This document shows, one piece after another, positions 34,584 to 43,689 of a stretch of 64,000 bases of DNA. Both the position numbers and the translations under genes were made by a program. The notes below the pieces were generated by a model that saw only the letters and a program-made list of their open reading frames with translations, did no database searches and was not told where the DNA came from. Source of the stretch: Burkholderia thailandensis E264 (lineage in GTDB: Bacteria; Pseudomonadota; Gammaproteobacteria; Burkholderiales; Burkholderiaceae). The first letter of the stretch is position 1, and every line of letters begins with the position of its first letter. The stretch spans positions 992,001-1,056,000 of the forward strand of contig NC_007650.1 of the NCBI RefSeq assembly GCF_000012365.1. The letters run 5' to 3'.

Positions 34584-36275
34584 TCACCATTGCCAGCTCA
34601 TGCCTACGCCGACCGTATTGCCGCCCGCGCTCATCGCGACGCCCGCGCGCACCTTGAGGTTTTCGCCGATGCGCGCGGTGCCGCCGAGCGCGACGGCGCG
34701 ATGGCCCTTGTAGACCGCGCCGCCTACGCCGATCGACAACATCTTGTCGCGGTCGACATCGGGAATCATCGTGAGCGCGGTCGCCGCGGCGACGCCGGAA
34801 TACGCGTCGCGCGCGGTTTCGGTGATGCTTTGCTGAAGGTCGCCGATGCGCTGGTTCGTGTACGCGTTCGAGTTCGATATTGCGAGATTCAACTGATCGA
34901 CGTTCACCGCATCGGTGCCTTGGGCGCCGGGGGCGACATGCACGATCTGGCGTTCGCTGCCGCGCTGACCGACAGATACGGTGTTGTCGCGGTCCGCTAT
35001 CGATCCTGCGCCGAGCGCGACGGCGTCGCGGCCGGATGCGATTGCGCGTGCGCCGGTCGCGACCGCGCGATGGCCGTCTGCTTGCGCACGCCAGCCGGTC
35101 GCGAGCGATTCCTGACCTTGCGCTCGCGCGTCGGCTCCAATCGCCACTGCGTTGACGCCTGCCGCGAACGCGTCGCTCGCCCCGGAGTTGACCGCAACGT
35201 ATTTCGCGGCCCCGGAAGCCGGCGTGGTGAACTGCCCCCCCCCAGGCCGAGCGGGTGCGTGCGAATCGGGCAGGGTTGCGGAGGGAGCCTTCTTTCGCCA
35301 CGAGGGTACCTGCGGCGGCTTTTGCAGCAGAAACGGCCTTCGCTGCGCGTGCTCCGCGGGCGTGACGTGAGGCGATGCGACCGGCGTTCGTTCCGGGTCC
35401 TCCTGCAGCGGAGTGGGCGGTTCGTACCGCGGCGTGGAGAGGTTCGAAGGCGGCTGCGTCGAGCCGCGCGAATGCGCGGACCGCGGCGACGCAACGCGCG
35501 GCGATGCGACCGGCGTTCGTTCCGGGTCCTCCTGCAGCGGAGTGGGCGGTTCGTACCGCGGCGTGGAGAGGTTCGAAGGCGGCTGCGTCGAGCCGCGCGA
35601 ATGCGCGGACCGCGGCGACGCGACGCGCGGCGATGCGGCCGGCGAGCGTTCCGGGCGCTCGCGCAGCGGCGATGGCGGCTGCGTCCTCGGCGTCGACGTG
35701 CGCGACGGAGACGGGAACGAAAACGTAGGCGAAGGCGTTCGCGAAGGCGACGCATCGGGCGATCGCGGCGAGGGCGACTCGGCGGAAGCTGGCGGCGAAT
35801 GCGGAGGAGACGAATGACGCGGGGAGCGCGCCGCAGACTCCGGGCGCGATGCCGGTCGGGTTGCGATCGGCGTCGGCGGAGGGGATTCGTCGTCCGACCA
35901 TGACGGCGAGGGCGATGCGGGAGTCGCCGGAGGCGAATCGAACGCCGTGCGCCGTGAGTCGATTACCCGCCTCATCGCGTCCGCGAGGGTCGAGCCGCCC
36001 GCGCCTCGCGTGTTTCGTTCGGATGCCGGAACATGTCTGAGCGGCACGCCTCTTCTGATCTCATCGAGCAGATTTCCGTGAGCGTCGTTCGGCGCGCCTC
36101 GATTGAATGGAGAAGCCATCGTCTCGTCAGCGGCGAATGCATCCGCGGAAAATCCGAGCGCGAGCGGTGCGATGGATGAACACAATAGGCGTGCGAAGCG
36201 CCGAGATCGGGCGTTCGACGCGGCTTGCCCGCTGTCTTGCCGAGCATGGGCGAGAGAAAGTCGGCGATATTTCAT
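34584..36275 (-). CDS. bimA: BimA, trimeric autotransporter actin nucleation factor
   Basis: A 563-residue trimeric autotransporter for intracellular actin motility. A signal peptide ends near residue 48 (LALGFSADAFA). NLLDEIRRGVPLRHV (68-82) is a WH2 actin-binding motif. STLADAMRRVIDSRRTAF (95-112) resembles the connector helix of WASP proteins, and SWSDDE (126-130) is a short acidic/Trp segment, so this reads as a WCA-like module for Arp2/3. A Pro/Ser-rich region with 43-residue repeats follows (about 190-345). Then come YadA-type head repeats (AVAIGADARAQGQESLATG), a stalk, and a four-strand membrane anchor ending in Trp. No strong RBS is visible. Confidence 0.95.
   Translation of the reverse strand: MKYRRLSLAHARQDSGQAASNARSRRFARLLCSSIAPLALGFSADAFAADETMASPFNRGAPNDAHGNLLDEIRRGVPLRHVPASERNTRGAGGSTLADAMRRVIDSRRTAFDSPPATPASPSPSWSDDESPPPTPIATRPASRPESAARSPRHSSPPHSPPASAESPSPRSPDASPSRTPSPTFSFPSPSRTSTPRTQPPSPLRERPERSPAASPRVASPRSAHSRGSTQPPSNLSTPRYEPPTPLQEDPERTPVASPRVASPRSAHSRGSTQPPSNLSTPRYEPPTPLQEDPERTPVASPHVTPAEHAQRRPFLLQKPPQVPSWRKKAPSATLPDSHAPARPGGGQFTTPASGAAKYVAVNSGASDAFAAGVNAVAIGADARAQGQESLATGWRAQADGHRAVATGARAIASGRDAVALGAGSIADRDNTVSVGQRGSERQIVHVAPGAQGTDAVNVDQLNLAISNSNAYTNQRIGDLQQSITETARDAYSGVAAATALTMIPDVDRDKMLSIGVGGAVYKGHRAVALGGTARIGENLKVRAGVAMSAGGNTVGVGMSWQW
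35372..35700 (-). repeat. 129-base tandem repeats inside bimA
   Basis: Two almost identical 129-base units (35372-35500 and 35501-35629) and a diverged partial third (from 35630) encode 43-residue Pro/Ser/Thr-rich units (for example PTPLQEDPERTPVASPRVAS). The near identity of the first two suggests recent duplication. Copy number should be variable. Confidence 0.92.
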
Positions 36276-36323
36276 ACGGCGAGGATGGATTGAATGGACG
36301 AGGCGGATTGTCGGTTGCCGGAA

Positions 36324-37649
36324 TCAGCAGGCGATACCAGGAATCGATCGAATCGTGCGCTTGATCTGCTCGACGCTCACGAGCCGCGCACATTCGAACT
36401 GCCGCAACGTGCCCGCGTGGCGCGGGCACGACGATGCGTCGGCGTCGTCGAAGTTCGCGCTCGCGTCGTTCCAGCAACTGTTGCACGCATGGGAATTGAT
36501 CACGCGATACGGCGTGTCGAACTCGCTGACCGGATGCGTGAATCCGCTGATCAGCACGACCGGCGCGCCGACCGCCCACGCGAGCCATGACAGATCGCCG
36601 GGCACGCCGATCAGGCACGCGGCGTGCCGCAGCCACCGCGCCCGCTCGGTCCACGGCGTGTCGGGCGCGAGGCTGTATGCGACGTCCGCGAGCGCGCTGC
36701 TTTCGTCGGCGACGTCCGGCGAAGGCGAATCGACACAGACGATCCGATAGCCGGCCGCCGTCAGAAACCGCTGCAATTCCCGCCAGCCGCCGGGCCGCTC
36801 CCAGCGCGCGCAGCGCAGCGCGCTTTGCGCGGCGATGCAGACGTAGGGGCCCGCGAGCGGCCGGCTGTCGTCGGTCAGCTCGATGCGCGGCGGCGCTTCG
36901 CGCGGATCGACGCCGAGCATGTAGGCGGCGCTGCGGTGCGCGCCGACGAGCTGCGGCGCGCTCGGCTGGTACGCGTGCGCTTCGTCGCCGGCGAAGCGCC
37001 CGAGCCGGTATGTCGCGTAGTAGCACTCGGGCTTGACGAGCTCGGGCGTCACGAACTCGATGTCCGGATAGCCGGGCCTCAGCAGCGCGATCAGCGGCGC
37101 GGGCATCGAGCACGTCAGCTTGCAGCGATGTTGCCGCTGGAATTTCACCGCATAGCCGAACCAGCCGAGCGCTTCGCCGAGCCGCTGCGCTTCGAACTGA
37201 ATCAGCACGGGCTTGCCGTGCGCGTCGAACAGGTGCTTGAAGACGCGCCTGCCGCCTGCGTCGATCTCGATCAGGAACGGCACGAAGTGCTTTCTCGTGC
37301 TCGTGACGACGCCCGCGCCGATCTGCGCGTCGAACAGCGGCGTATCGGTATGCATGTCGCGCAGGCGCACCGTCCAGTCGCCATCCGGCAGCAGCACGCG
37401 GCAACCGTCGTTGAAGTCGAAACGCACGCCTTCGGTGCCGGACCACGTCGGCATGTCGGCGGGCGGCGAGAAGCCGCGCGCGTGCGTTCCGTTCGACGCA
37501 GCTGGCGGCGGCGACGCGGGCTGACGAGGGTCGAGCGCCGGCGGCGCGTGCACGCCGAGCGTCGGCGCCGAACCGGAGAAGGTGACCTTCGGCATGTCGT
37601 ACGCGCTTCGTCTGGCGTTCGCATCGGAATACGAAAGAGAGAGGTGCAT
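36324..37649 (-). CDS. bimC: BimC, autotransporter heptosyltransferase
   Basis: A 441-residue TibC/BAHT-type glycosyltransferase. The C-terminal GT-B half has GWRELQRFLTAAGYRIVCVD and HAACLIGVPGDLSWLAWAVGAPVVLISG. The family's iron-finger cysteines are present as Cys389, Cys392, Cys408 and Cys420 (CNSC...SSC...FEC). The N-terminal part is beta-rich. TibC-like enzymes add heptose to autotransporters; BimC is needed for polar placement of BimA in the B. pseudomallei group. It lies 48 bases ahead of bimA, in the same operon. The start is uncertain: an ATG 54 bases further on (before PKVTFSG) is also possible. Confidence 0.9.
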   Translation of the reverse strand: MHLSLSYSDANARRSAYDMPKVTFSGSAPTLGVHAPPALDPRQPASPPPAASNGTHARGFSPPADMPTWSGTEGVRFDFNDGCRVLLPDGDWTVRLRDMHTDTPLFDAQIGAGVVTSTRKHFVPFLIEIDAGGRRVFKHLFDAHGKPVLIQFEAQRLGEALGWFGYAVKFQRQHRCKLTCSMPAPLIALLRPGYPDIEFVTPELVKPECYYATYRLGRFAGDEAHAYQPSAPQLVGAHRSAAYMLGVDPREAPPRIELTDDSRPLAGPYVCIAAQSALRCARWERPGGWRELQRFLTAAGYRIVCVDSPSPDVADESSALADVAYSLAPDTPWTERARWLRHAACLIGVPGDLSWLAWAVGAPVVLISGFTHPVSEFDTPYRVINSHACNSCWNDASANFDDADASSCPRHAGTLRQFECARLVSVEQIKRTIRSIPGIAC

Positions 37650-37805
37650 GATGGCAATCGTTGTCCTGTGGCGCGACGCGGGCGCAAAGGCTGCGCGCGT
37701 CCTTGTGCGTGTCCTCGTGTGTGGCCGTGCGCGCGGCGGGCGGTGCGTTACGCGGCGGCGCTCTGCCGCTTGCCGCGCGACGCGCGGGGCATTCGTTACG
37801 GTCGA

Positions 37806-38831
37806 CTAAACGAGCGGCTTCGCGCCGGCGGCCTCCGGTGCCGGCGTTCGATCGTTCCTTTCACGCGTGGCGGCTTCCTCGCCGCGCGCCGGCCGCTTGT
37901 CGCGCTCGATGTACTTGTCCAGCAGCGCATCGAGTATCGCGACGGTTTCGACGTCGGGCACGCCGTCGTATCGCGCGGGGCGGAAATGCATCTGGAACGC
38001 CGCGATCACGTTTGTCGTTCGAGTGTCGAGCACGCCGGTTTGCGGCGTGTCGTAGCCGTACGCGAGGAGCTTCGCCTGCAGTTCGGCGATATCTCCGCGA
38101 AACGGCCGGTACGCACGGTAGTACTCGACCGCGATCGCGTCCGGCCACGCGCCGACGCCGTATTGCTCGTACAGCGTGCGCCACGGAAAGAGCGGGCCCG
38201 GATCGAGCTTGCGGCCGGGCGCGATGTCCGAATGCCCGACGACCTTTTGCGGCGGGATCGCGTGACGCGCGACGATGTCGGCGGCAAGCCGGCCGACGAC
38301 CGCCATTTGCGCATCCGGGAACGGCGACCATCGACGCCGCATCAGCGGCGCGTCTTCATCCGCGTCGGGAAAGCCGCTGTTGACGATCTCGACGCCGATC
38401 GAGCTCGCGTTGAGCAGACGCTCGCCTTGCCAGTAGCTGACGCCCGCATGCCATGCACGATTCGATTCCGGCACGAGCGCGAACACACGGAAGCGCTTGC
38501 CTTCGTCGGCGGCGTCGGGCACGAGATAGTGCGCGCTGACGGGGCGCATCGGATCGGTCAGCAGTGCGACGGAGCGCGCGAGCGTTTGCGCGGTGTAGTG
38601 GAGCACGAGCGTGCGCACGCGCGAGTCCTGGTTCGGCGACGCAATCGTCGTGTCGACCACGACGTCATGCGCCGCGCGCGCGCCGCTCGCGGCGCGTGGA
38701 TCGCCGTCGGCCGCGTATGCGGCATATGGAGAAGCGAGCAGGCACGCTGTGCATAGCGAGGCGCGCGCAACGAAGCGGCGGCGTTTCGCGTTCGCGACGC
38801 CGCCGCGTCGCGTTTGACTTGATTGGCTCAT
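37806..38831 (-). CDS. Secreted N-acetylmuramoyl-L-alanine amidase, first gene of bim operon
   Basis: A 341-residue AmiD/AmpD-type (Amidase_2) protein. The signal peptide ends LLASPYAAYA. The Zn and catalytic sites are visible: VLHYTAQ, SIGVEIVNSG, VVGHSDIAPGRKLDPGPLFPW. The C-terminal part (about 250-315) is a peptidoglycan-binding helical domain (IAELQAKLLAYGY; TTNVIAAFQMHFRP). AGAGGAAC before the ATG supports the start. Its lead position suggests it is the gene called bimB, but I am not certain enough to use that symbol. A plausible role is local opening of peptidoglycan for BimA insertion at a pole; that is inference. Confidence 0.85.
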   Translation of the reverse strand: MSQSSQTRRGGVANAKRRRFVARASLCTACLLASPYAAYAADGDPRAASGARAAHDVVVDTTIASPNQDSRVRTLVLHYTAQTLARSVALLTDPMRPVSAHYLVPDAADEGKRFRVFALVPESNRAWHAGVSYWQGERLLNASSIGVEIVNSGFPDADEDAPLMRRRWSPFPDAQMAVVGRLAADIVARHAIPPQKVVGHSDIAPGRKLDPGPLFPWRTLYEQYGVGAWPDAIAVEYYRAYRPFRGDIAELQAKLLAYGYDTPQTGVLDTRTTNVIAAFQMHFRPARYDGVPDVETVAILDALLDKYIERDKRPARGEEAATRERNDRTPAPEAAGAKPLV

Positions 38832-39334
38832 TCGACAGTTCCTCTTGGGCGAGCGTCCGGCGCGATCCCGGTGACGGGACGATCGCGATTCGCATCGCGA
38901 TGCGTGCGCCGACAGAACGGCTTCGGCAGCGGTGGCGCCGATCGTTCGGTCGATCATTCAGGAGCGCGATTATTTCAAGCAGCCGGCATTCGGGCGTCGG
39001 GGAAACAACCGATATCGGGCGATTCGAGTGCATCGATTTGATCGAGGTCGGACTGCGCGCGAGCGCGGGGAACCCGAGCAAGCAGGATCGTGCCGGAGAC
39101 TGCGCTCGCGGTGTTCGCGGCGATGGCGAACGATGGCGGGCAGGGGCGTGCGACGCGTGCGAAGCGGCGGCCGCCCGCGCCGAGGCATCGGGCATCCTCC
39201 CGATTCAGTCGCGGCCGTTCGGGGAAAGAATAGACGGCGCGCGCGTCATGCGCAGACGCGCCGATCGTTCGGCGGCCGGCGGGCGTGAGCGCGAGGCGGT
39301 CGCGCGGCAGTCAATTTTTTTCGAGGTGATTGGA
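38832..39334. other. Divergent intergenic region of the bim locus (503 bases)
   Basis: Between the amidase gene (-) and the second autotransporter (+). It is less GC-rich than its surroundings in places (TCAATTTTTTTCGAGG ahead of 39335). It should hold the promoters for both operons and is the natural place to look for VirG boxes. I see no clear -35/-10 pair or palindrome, and no small gene I would defend. Confidence 0.5.
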
Positions 39335-40477
39335 ATGAAAGTAATGGGACGGCGCCGGAAGCCTGTCGGGCGGCTCGCGGTGTTTGGCTTGCGGCATGAT
39401 CGCACCGGCGCCTGCTCGCCGACGATGCGCTCAGCCGACGTCGCGCGCATGGCTGGAATGCCGCGCGGCGTTCGGTCGCTGGTCGCTGGTGTCGTCGTGA
39501 GCGTGTTGGCCGGTCTCTCGCATGCGACGTCGGTCACGGGCGATCTGTCGGCCAACGCGGGCGAGAATACGTTCGATGGTCGAGGCGCTCCGTTCGCGGG
39601 CTCGTTATCGAACTCGACGGATCATTCGGATATCGAATCGATCTGGAATTGGGAAAACTATTGGACGCCGTTCACGTTCGGGACGCCGTCCGAGCGCTCG
39701 CGCGCCGCATCGATCGCCGAATGGCTCGATCGTTCCGATGGCGGGACGAGCGGCGAATGGGACAGCCGATCGTCAATCCCGGAGAGCGAATCCGATGCGC
39801 TCGAATGGTTCCACTATTGGCCACGTCATGAAGACGCATCGTCGCTCGTCGGGGCAAGCCGGTCGGGCGTCGCGGCCGGAACCGGCGGCGGCGTGCAGGC
39901 TTCGTCGGATTCGGCTCGCTTCGCACGTCCCCCGTGCGCGGCGGGCGACGGCGCAACGGCGCTGGGGCGCAACGCGCGCGCGACAGGCGCGCGCGCGATC
40001 GCGCTGGGCACGGATGCGGCGGCCACGGGTGTCGATTCGGTCGCGCTGGGCGCGGGCTCGGTCGCGGCGCGGGACAACGTGGTGTCGGTCGGTCAGGCCG
40101 GTCGCGAGCGCCGGATCGTGCACGTCGCGCCCGGCACCGAAGGCACGGATGCGGTAAACAGGAATCAGCTCGACTCGGCACTGAAGGCGGCGACGTTGCA
40201 TGCGGATCACCGCTTCGCCAATCTGCAACGGCAGATCGACGCAACCGCGCGAAGCGCATATTCGGGCATCGCGGCCGTGACCGCGTTGTCGATGATTCCG
40301 GACGTCGACAGCGGCAGGACGCTGGCGATCGGCATCGGTTTGGGGTCCTACAAGGGCTGCCACGCGATGGCGCTCGGCGGCACCGCATGGCTTGCCCGCA
40401 ACCTGAAAGTGCGCACGGGAATCGGGATGGGCGCGGAGGGCAAGACGATCGGCGTCGGCGCAAGTTGGCAGCACTGA
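39335..40477 (+). CDS. Second, short YadA-like trimeric autotransporter in the bim locus
   Basis: A 380-residue trimeric autotransporter, paralogous to BimA in its C-terminal 180 residues. An extended signal region ends VAGVVVSVLAGLSHA (about 49-64). Residues 70-200 are unique, acidic and strikingly Trp-rich (IWNWENYWTPFTFG; SDALEWFHYWPRHED). Head repeats follow (GATALGRNARATGARAIALG), then the SVGQAGRERRIVHVAPGTEGTDAVN stalk motif shared with BimA, and a four-strand YadA anchor. The last residues are SWQH, whereas BimA ends SWQW; the usual terminal aromatic is replaced by His. GAGGTG seven bases before the ATG supports the start. There is no proline-rich region and no WH2 motif. Function unknown. 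Confidence 0.88.
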   Translation: MKVMGRRRKPVGRLAVFGLRHDRTGACSPTMRSADVARMAGMPRGVRSLVAGVVVSVLAGLSHATSVTGDLSANAGENTFDGRGAPFAGSLSNSTDHSDIESIWNWENYWTPFTFGTPSERSRAASIAEWLDRSDGGTSGEWDSRSSIPESESDALEWFHYWPRHEDASSLVGASRSGVAAGTGGGVQASSDSARFARPPCAAGDGATALGRNARATGARAIALGTDAAATGVDSVALGAGSVAARDNVVSVGQAGRERRIVHVAPGTEGTDAVNRNQLDSALKAATLHADHRFANLQRQIDATARSAYSGIAAVTALSMIPDVDSGRTLAIGIGLGSYKGCHAMALGGTAWLARNLKVRTGIGMGAEGKTIGVGASWQH

Positions 40478-40593
40478 CGATGCAAACGGGCCGTGTCGCG
40501 TATCGGCGCGCTTGCCGGCGCGGCGCGACCGGCGATGACGGAGCGCCGCGCCGCGGCGGTCGCGGCGTCGCCGTTGCGGACGTCGCGGCGTTC

Positions 40594-41223
40594 TTACTGG
40601 ATGGCGAGCTGCTTGCGCATCGCGTCGACGAACGCCGGGTCCGTCTCGCCGAGCGTGTTCGTATGCGCAACGATGCGGCCATCCGCATCGAGCAGCACGA
40701 TCGTGCTCGAATGGTTGAATTCGCCGCTCGCGAGCTTGCGGTACTGAACGCCGAGCAGCGCGGCGACGGCCCGGGTGTCGGCGCGGTCGGTGCGCGCGAG
40801 CCGCCAGCGCGCGTCGAGGCCGTGCGCGTTCGCGGTCTTGCGCAGCACCGCGACCGAATCGCGATCGGGATCGATCGTCACCGCGACGACCTTGATCCGC
40901 TTGCGCGCGGGCTCGCCGCCCGCGTCGAGCGTGAGGCCGATCGTCTCGAACAGCATCGGGCACACCATCTTGCAGGACGTATAGAACATGCTGACGAGCG
41001 TCGGCGTGCCGCGCAGATCGGCGAGGTGGAATGTTTTGCCATCCTGATCGATCAGCGGCGCGTTCGCCCGATACAGCGAATCGGTTGCCGGCGCGCTCGC
41101 CGTTGCGGCGGGCGCCGAGGCGGTTGCGGCGGCGGGAAGGTCCGCGCCGTGAGCCGCCGTCGCGACGCACGCGGCGGCGATCAGCGCGAGCGCGCCGCGC
41201 GGCGCGAGATGCTCAAGCTTCAT
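40594..41223 (-). CDS. SCO1/SenC-family copper/thiol protein
   Basis: A 209-residue periplasmic SCO family protein: signal peptide ending VATAAHGA, thioredoxin-like fold, the copper-binding Cys pair in TSCKMVCPMLF and the His ligand in SGEFNHSSTIVLLD. A GGAG seven bases before ATG supports the start. SCO proteins deliver copper, usually to the CuA site of oxidases. Here, as the last gene after nirK and nirV, delivery to the copper nitrite reductase is a reasonable inference. Confidence 0.9.
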   Translation of the reverse strand: MKLEHLAPRGALALIAAACVATAAHGADLPAAATASAPAATASAPATDSLYRANAPLIDQDGKTFHLADLRGTPTLVSMFYTSCKMVCPMLFETIGLTLDAGGEPARKRIKVVAVTIDPDRDSVAVLRKTANAHGLDARWRLARTDRADTRAVAALLGVQYRKLASGEFNHSSTIVLLDADGRIVAHTNTLGETDPAFVDAMRKQLAIQ

Positions 41224-41225
41224 GG

Positions 41226-42056
41226 TCAATCTCCTGAAATCGAACGGGCGCAGCGAAAGCCGAGGCTTCCGGTCGAATCCGCGCCGGTGAGGGAAGACAG
41301 CAGCGCGACGCGCATCAGCACCGCGTAGCTGTCGCGGCGCACGATGCTGATCGCGCCTGCGCCGCAAAAGCGCTGCTGGTCCGGGTCCCCCTGCGTGCGG
41401 CTGTCGCCGCTGATGAAAAGGGCGTTGAAGTCGTCGACCCATTCCCAGATCAGCCCGTGCAGGTCGCGCACGCCGTAGACGTTCGGCGCGCCGCCGACGC
41501 TCGGCAGCACGCGCGCCGCCGGCTGCTCGTACCACGACAGGATCTGCTGGCGCCACAGCGGGTCGTTGCGCGCGTCGGTGCGCGTCGCGTCCGCCGCCGC
41601 CGCGTATTCCCATTCGAGCCATGTCGGCAGCCGCGCGCCTTCGCTCGCGCAATACGCGCGCGCGGCGAACCAGCTGACGCCCGTGACGGGCGCATCGGGC
41701 GGCGTGGCCGGAGCCGGATGCAGCGGGTCGGCCCAGTCGGCGAGATACGCAGGGCCGGCGAACACGCGCGCGACGCGCTCGCGCCGCCATTCGGGATGCG
41801 CGCGCAGGAACGCGGCGAACGCGCGAACCGTCACCGGCGTGTCCTGCAGCTCGAACGCGTCGATGTGCACGGGCGTCGAGCGGCCCGGCACGTCCTGCGG
41901 CAGCGCGCTCTCGAAGTCGCCGCCGGGCAGCCGCACGAAGCGCGCGGCATGGGCGGCCGTCGCGGTGAACGCGAGCGTCAGCGCGACGATCGCGAAACCG
42001 GCGAGCCGGAAGGCGCTCGCCGCACGGAACGTATGGCGTGATGTCGGCGCGCGCAT
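41226..42056 (-). CDS. nirV: NirV, SUMF1/formylglycine-generating-enzyme-like periplasmic protein
   Basis: A 276-residue secreted protein with a signal peptide (LALTFTATAAHA) and a SUMF1/FGE-type domain: FVRLPGGDFESA, PVTGVSWFAARAYCASEGARLPTWLEWEYAA, YGVRDLHGLIWEWVDDF and GSLGFRCAR. It lies directly downstream of nirK, as nirV does in denitrifiers. The biochemical role of NirV is not settled; it is not expected to make formylglycine here because no sulfatase is near. It ends two bases before the sco gene, so the three are one operon. Confidence 0.85.
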   Translation of the reverse strand: MRAPTSRHTFRAASAFRLAGFAIVALTLAFTATAAHAARFVRLPGGDFESALPQDVPGRSTPVHIDAFELQDTPVTVRAFAAFLRAHPEWRRERVARVFAGPAYLADWADPLHPAPATPPDAPVTGVSWFAARAYCASEGARLPTWLEWEYAAAADATRTDARNDPLWRQQILSWYEQPAARVLPSVGGAPNVYGVRDLHGLIWEWVDDFNALFISGDSRTQGDPDQQRFCGAGAISIVRRDSYAVLMRVALLSSLTGADSTGSLGFRCARSISGD

Positions 42057-42080
42057 GGCGATTCTCCCGGATGCCTGCGC

Positions 42081-43631
42081 TCAGTGCGCCGCTTCGGTGA
42101 CGGCCGGCGCCTTCGCGCGCGCCTTCGAGACTTCGTCCGCGCTGATCCGGCCGCCCGGATTGTTCCAGCTGTTGAGCACGTAGGTCAGCACGTTCGCGAC
42201 TTCGTCGTCGGTCAGTTGCGCCATCGGCGGCATCGACGAATCGTAGTCGCGGCCGTTGACCGTCACCTTGCCGTTCAGGCCGTGCAGCAGGATGCCGATC
42301 GCGCGCTTCGGATTCGCGGCGAGGAAGTCGGAGCCGGCGAGCGGCGGGAACACGCCCGGCAAGCCGGTGCCGGCGCTCTGGTGGCACACGGCGCAGGTGC
42401 TCGCGAACACCGTGCCGCCCGCTTTCACTTGCGCGGGCAGCGACAGCGGCGCGGCGCTCGCGGCGGCGCTCGTCTTGACGAGCGACGCGCCGCCCTTCGC
42501 GCCGGCCGCGGCGGCGGGCGATCCGGTCGGGCCCGATCCCGCGGCGGCGGTCACGCCGTCGCCGTTATACAGCGTGTCGAGCTCCTTGCCCGAATAGATC
42601 GCCTTGTTGTCCGGGCCGTCCACTTTCAGGATCGCGAGCGCGCCCTTGTTGAACGCACGGAAGATCGAGTGATCGACGAGCGTGTAGTTGCCCGGCACGC
42701 GCGTGTGGAATTCGATCGTCGCCGCGCCGCCCGCCGGAATCAGCGTCGTCTGCACGTCGTTCTGCGTGACGCTCGAGCCGTCCGCGCGCACCTTGTCGAA
42801 CACCGCGCCGATCACGTGGAAGCTCGATACGAGATTCGGGCCGCCGTTGCCGACGAACAGGCGCACCGTCTCGCCGGTGCGCGCGCGCATCGCCTTGTCG
42901 CCGGTCAGCGCGCCTTCGGCGCCGTTGAAGACGACGTAGGTCGGGCGCTCGTCGATCGCCTTGTCCATGTCGAACGATTGCAGCCCCTTCTCGCGGTACT
43001 TGCCGTTCGTGTAGAAGTCGCCCTGCATCACGTAGTACTCGCGGTCGACCTTCGGGAGTCCTTCCGGCGGCTCGACGAGAATCAGGCCGTACATCCCGTT
43101 CGCGACGTGCATGCCGACGGGCGCAGTCGCGCAGTGATAGACGAAGAGCCCCTCGTTCAGCGCCTTGAACGTGAAGCGCGATTCGTGGCCCGGAGCGGTG
43201 AAGCTCGACGTCGCGCCGCCGCCCGGGCCCGTCACCGCGTGCAGATCGATGTTGTGCGGCATTTTGCTGTCCGGACGATTCTTGAGATGGAACTCGACCG
43301 TGTCGCCTTGCCGCACGCGGATGAAGTTGCCGGGCACCGCGCCGCCGAAGGTCCAGAACGTGTAGTTCACGCCGTCGGCGATCGGCATCACTTTCTCGAC
43401 CACTTCCAGATCGACGATGACCTTCGCCGGATAGCGGCGCGTGATGGGCGGCGGCACGTTCGGCGGGCTCACGAGCGTCGCGTGAATCGGCTCGCCCTGC
43501 GGCGGGCCGAAATCGCCGGGCGCCTTGCCGGGCGTCGTTGCCGCCTGCGCGCTCGCCGCGACCACCGCGCCGAGCAGGACGGACAGGAACGTGGCGCGCA
43601 GTTGGCCACGGATCGATTGCAGGTCTTTCAT
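42081..43631 (-). CDS. nirK: Copper nitrite reductase NirK fused to a C-terminal cytochrome c
   Basis: A 516-residue NirK/AniA. The signal peptide ends AASAQA. Two cupredoxin domains carry type 1/type 2 copper ligands in [36 protein letters not shown] and LVSSFHVIG. After an Ala/Gly-rich linker (about residue 370-400), a cytochrome c domain contains CAVCH and a Met in SSMPPM as axial ligand candidate. It reduces nitrite to NO in the periplasm; the tethered heme replaces a separate electron donor. An FNR-type box lies 60-70 bases upstream and a GAGGGG before the ATG. Confidence 0.94.
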   Translation of the reverse strand: MKDLQSIRGQLRATFLSVLLGAVVAASAQAATTPGKAPGDFGPPQGEPIHATLVSPPNVPPPITRRYPAKVIVDLEVVEKVMPIADGVNYTFWTFGGAVPGNFIRVRQGDTVEFHLKNRPDSKMPHNIDLHAVTGPGGGATSSFTAPGHESRFTFKALNEGLFVYHCATAPVGMHVANGMYGLILVEPPEGLPKVDREYYVMQGDFYTNGKYREKGLQSFDMDKAIDERPTYVVFNGAEGALTGDKAMRARTGETVRLFVGNGGPNLVSSFHVIGAVFDKVRADGSSVTQNDVQTTLIPAGGAATIEFHTRVPGNYTLVDHSIFRAFNKGALAILKVDGPDNKAIYSGKELDTLYNGDGVTAAAGSGPTGSPAAAAGAKGGASLVKTSAAASAAPLSLPAQVKAGGTVFASTCAVCHQSAGTGLPGVFPPLAGSDFLAANPKRAIGILLHGLNGKVTVNGRDYDSSMPPMAQLTDDEVANVLTYVLNSWNNPGGRISADEVSKARAKAPAVTEAAH

Positions 43632-43689
43632 GATTAGCCCCTCGCTGGCTTCGTTTCCTCCAAGCTATCGATCGCGAGGCAGTCGAGTA

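Noticed and set aside
38564..39334. In-frame upstream extension of the second autotransporter (to 38564)
   Set aside because: It would run through the amidase gene antisense and bury the signal peptide; GAGGTG and an ATG at 39335 give a sensible start.
39336..40477. Reading the second autotransporter as a broken bimA copy
   Set aside because: It has its own RBS, signal peptide, unique passenger and complete anchor; there are no stops or frameshifts.
42084..43637. 517-residue plus-strand frame opposite nirK
   Set aside because: Exact antisense mirror of nirK, without motifs.
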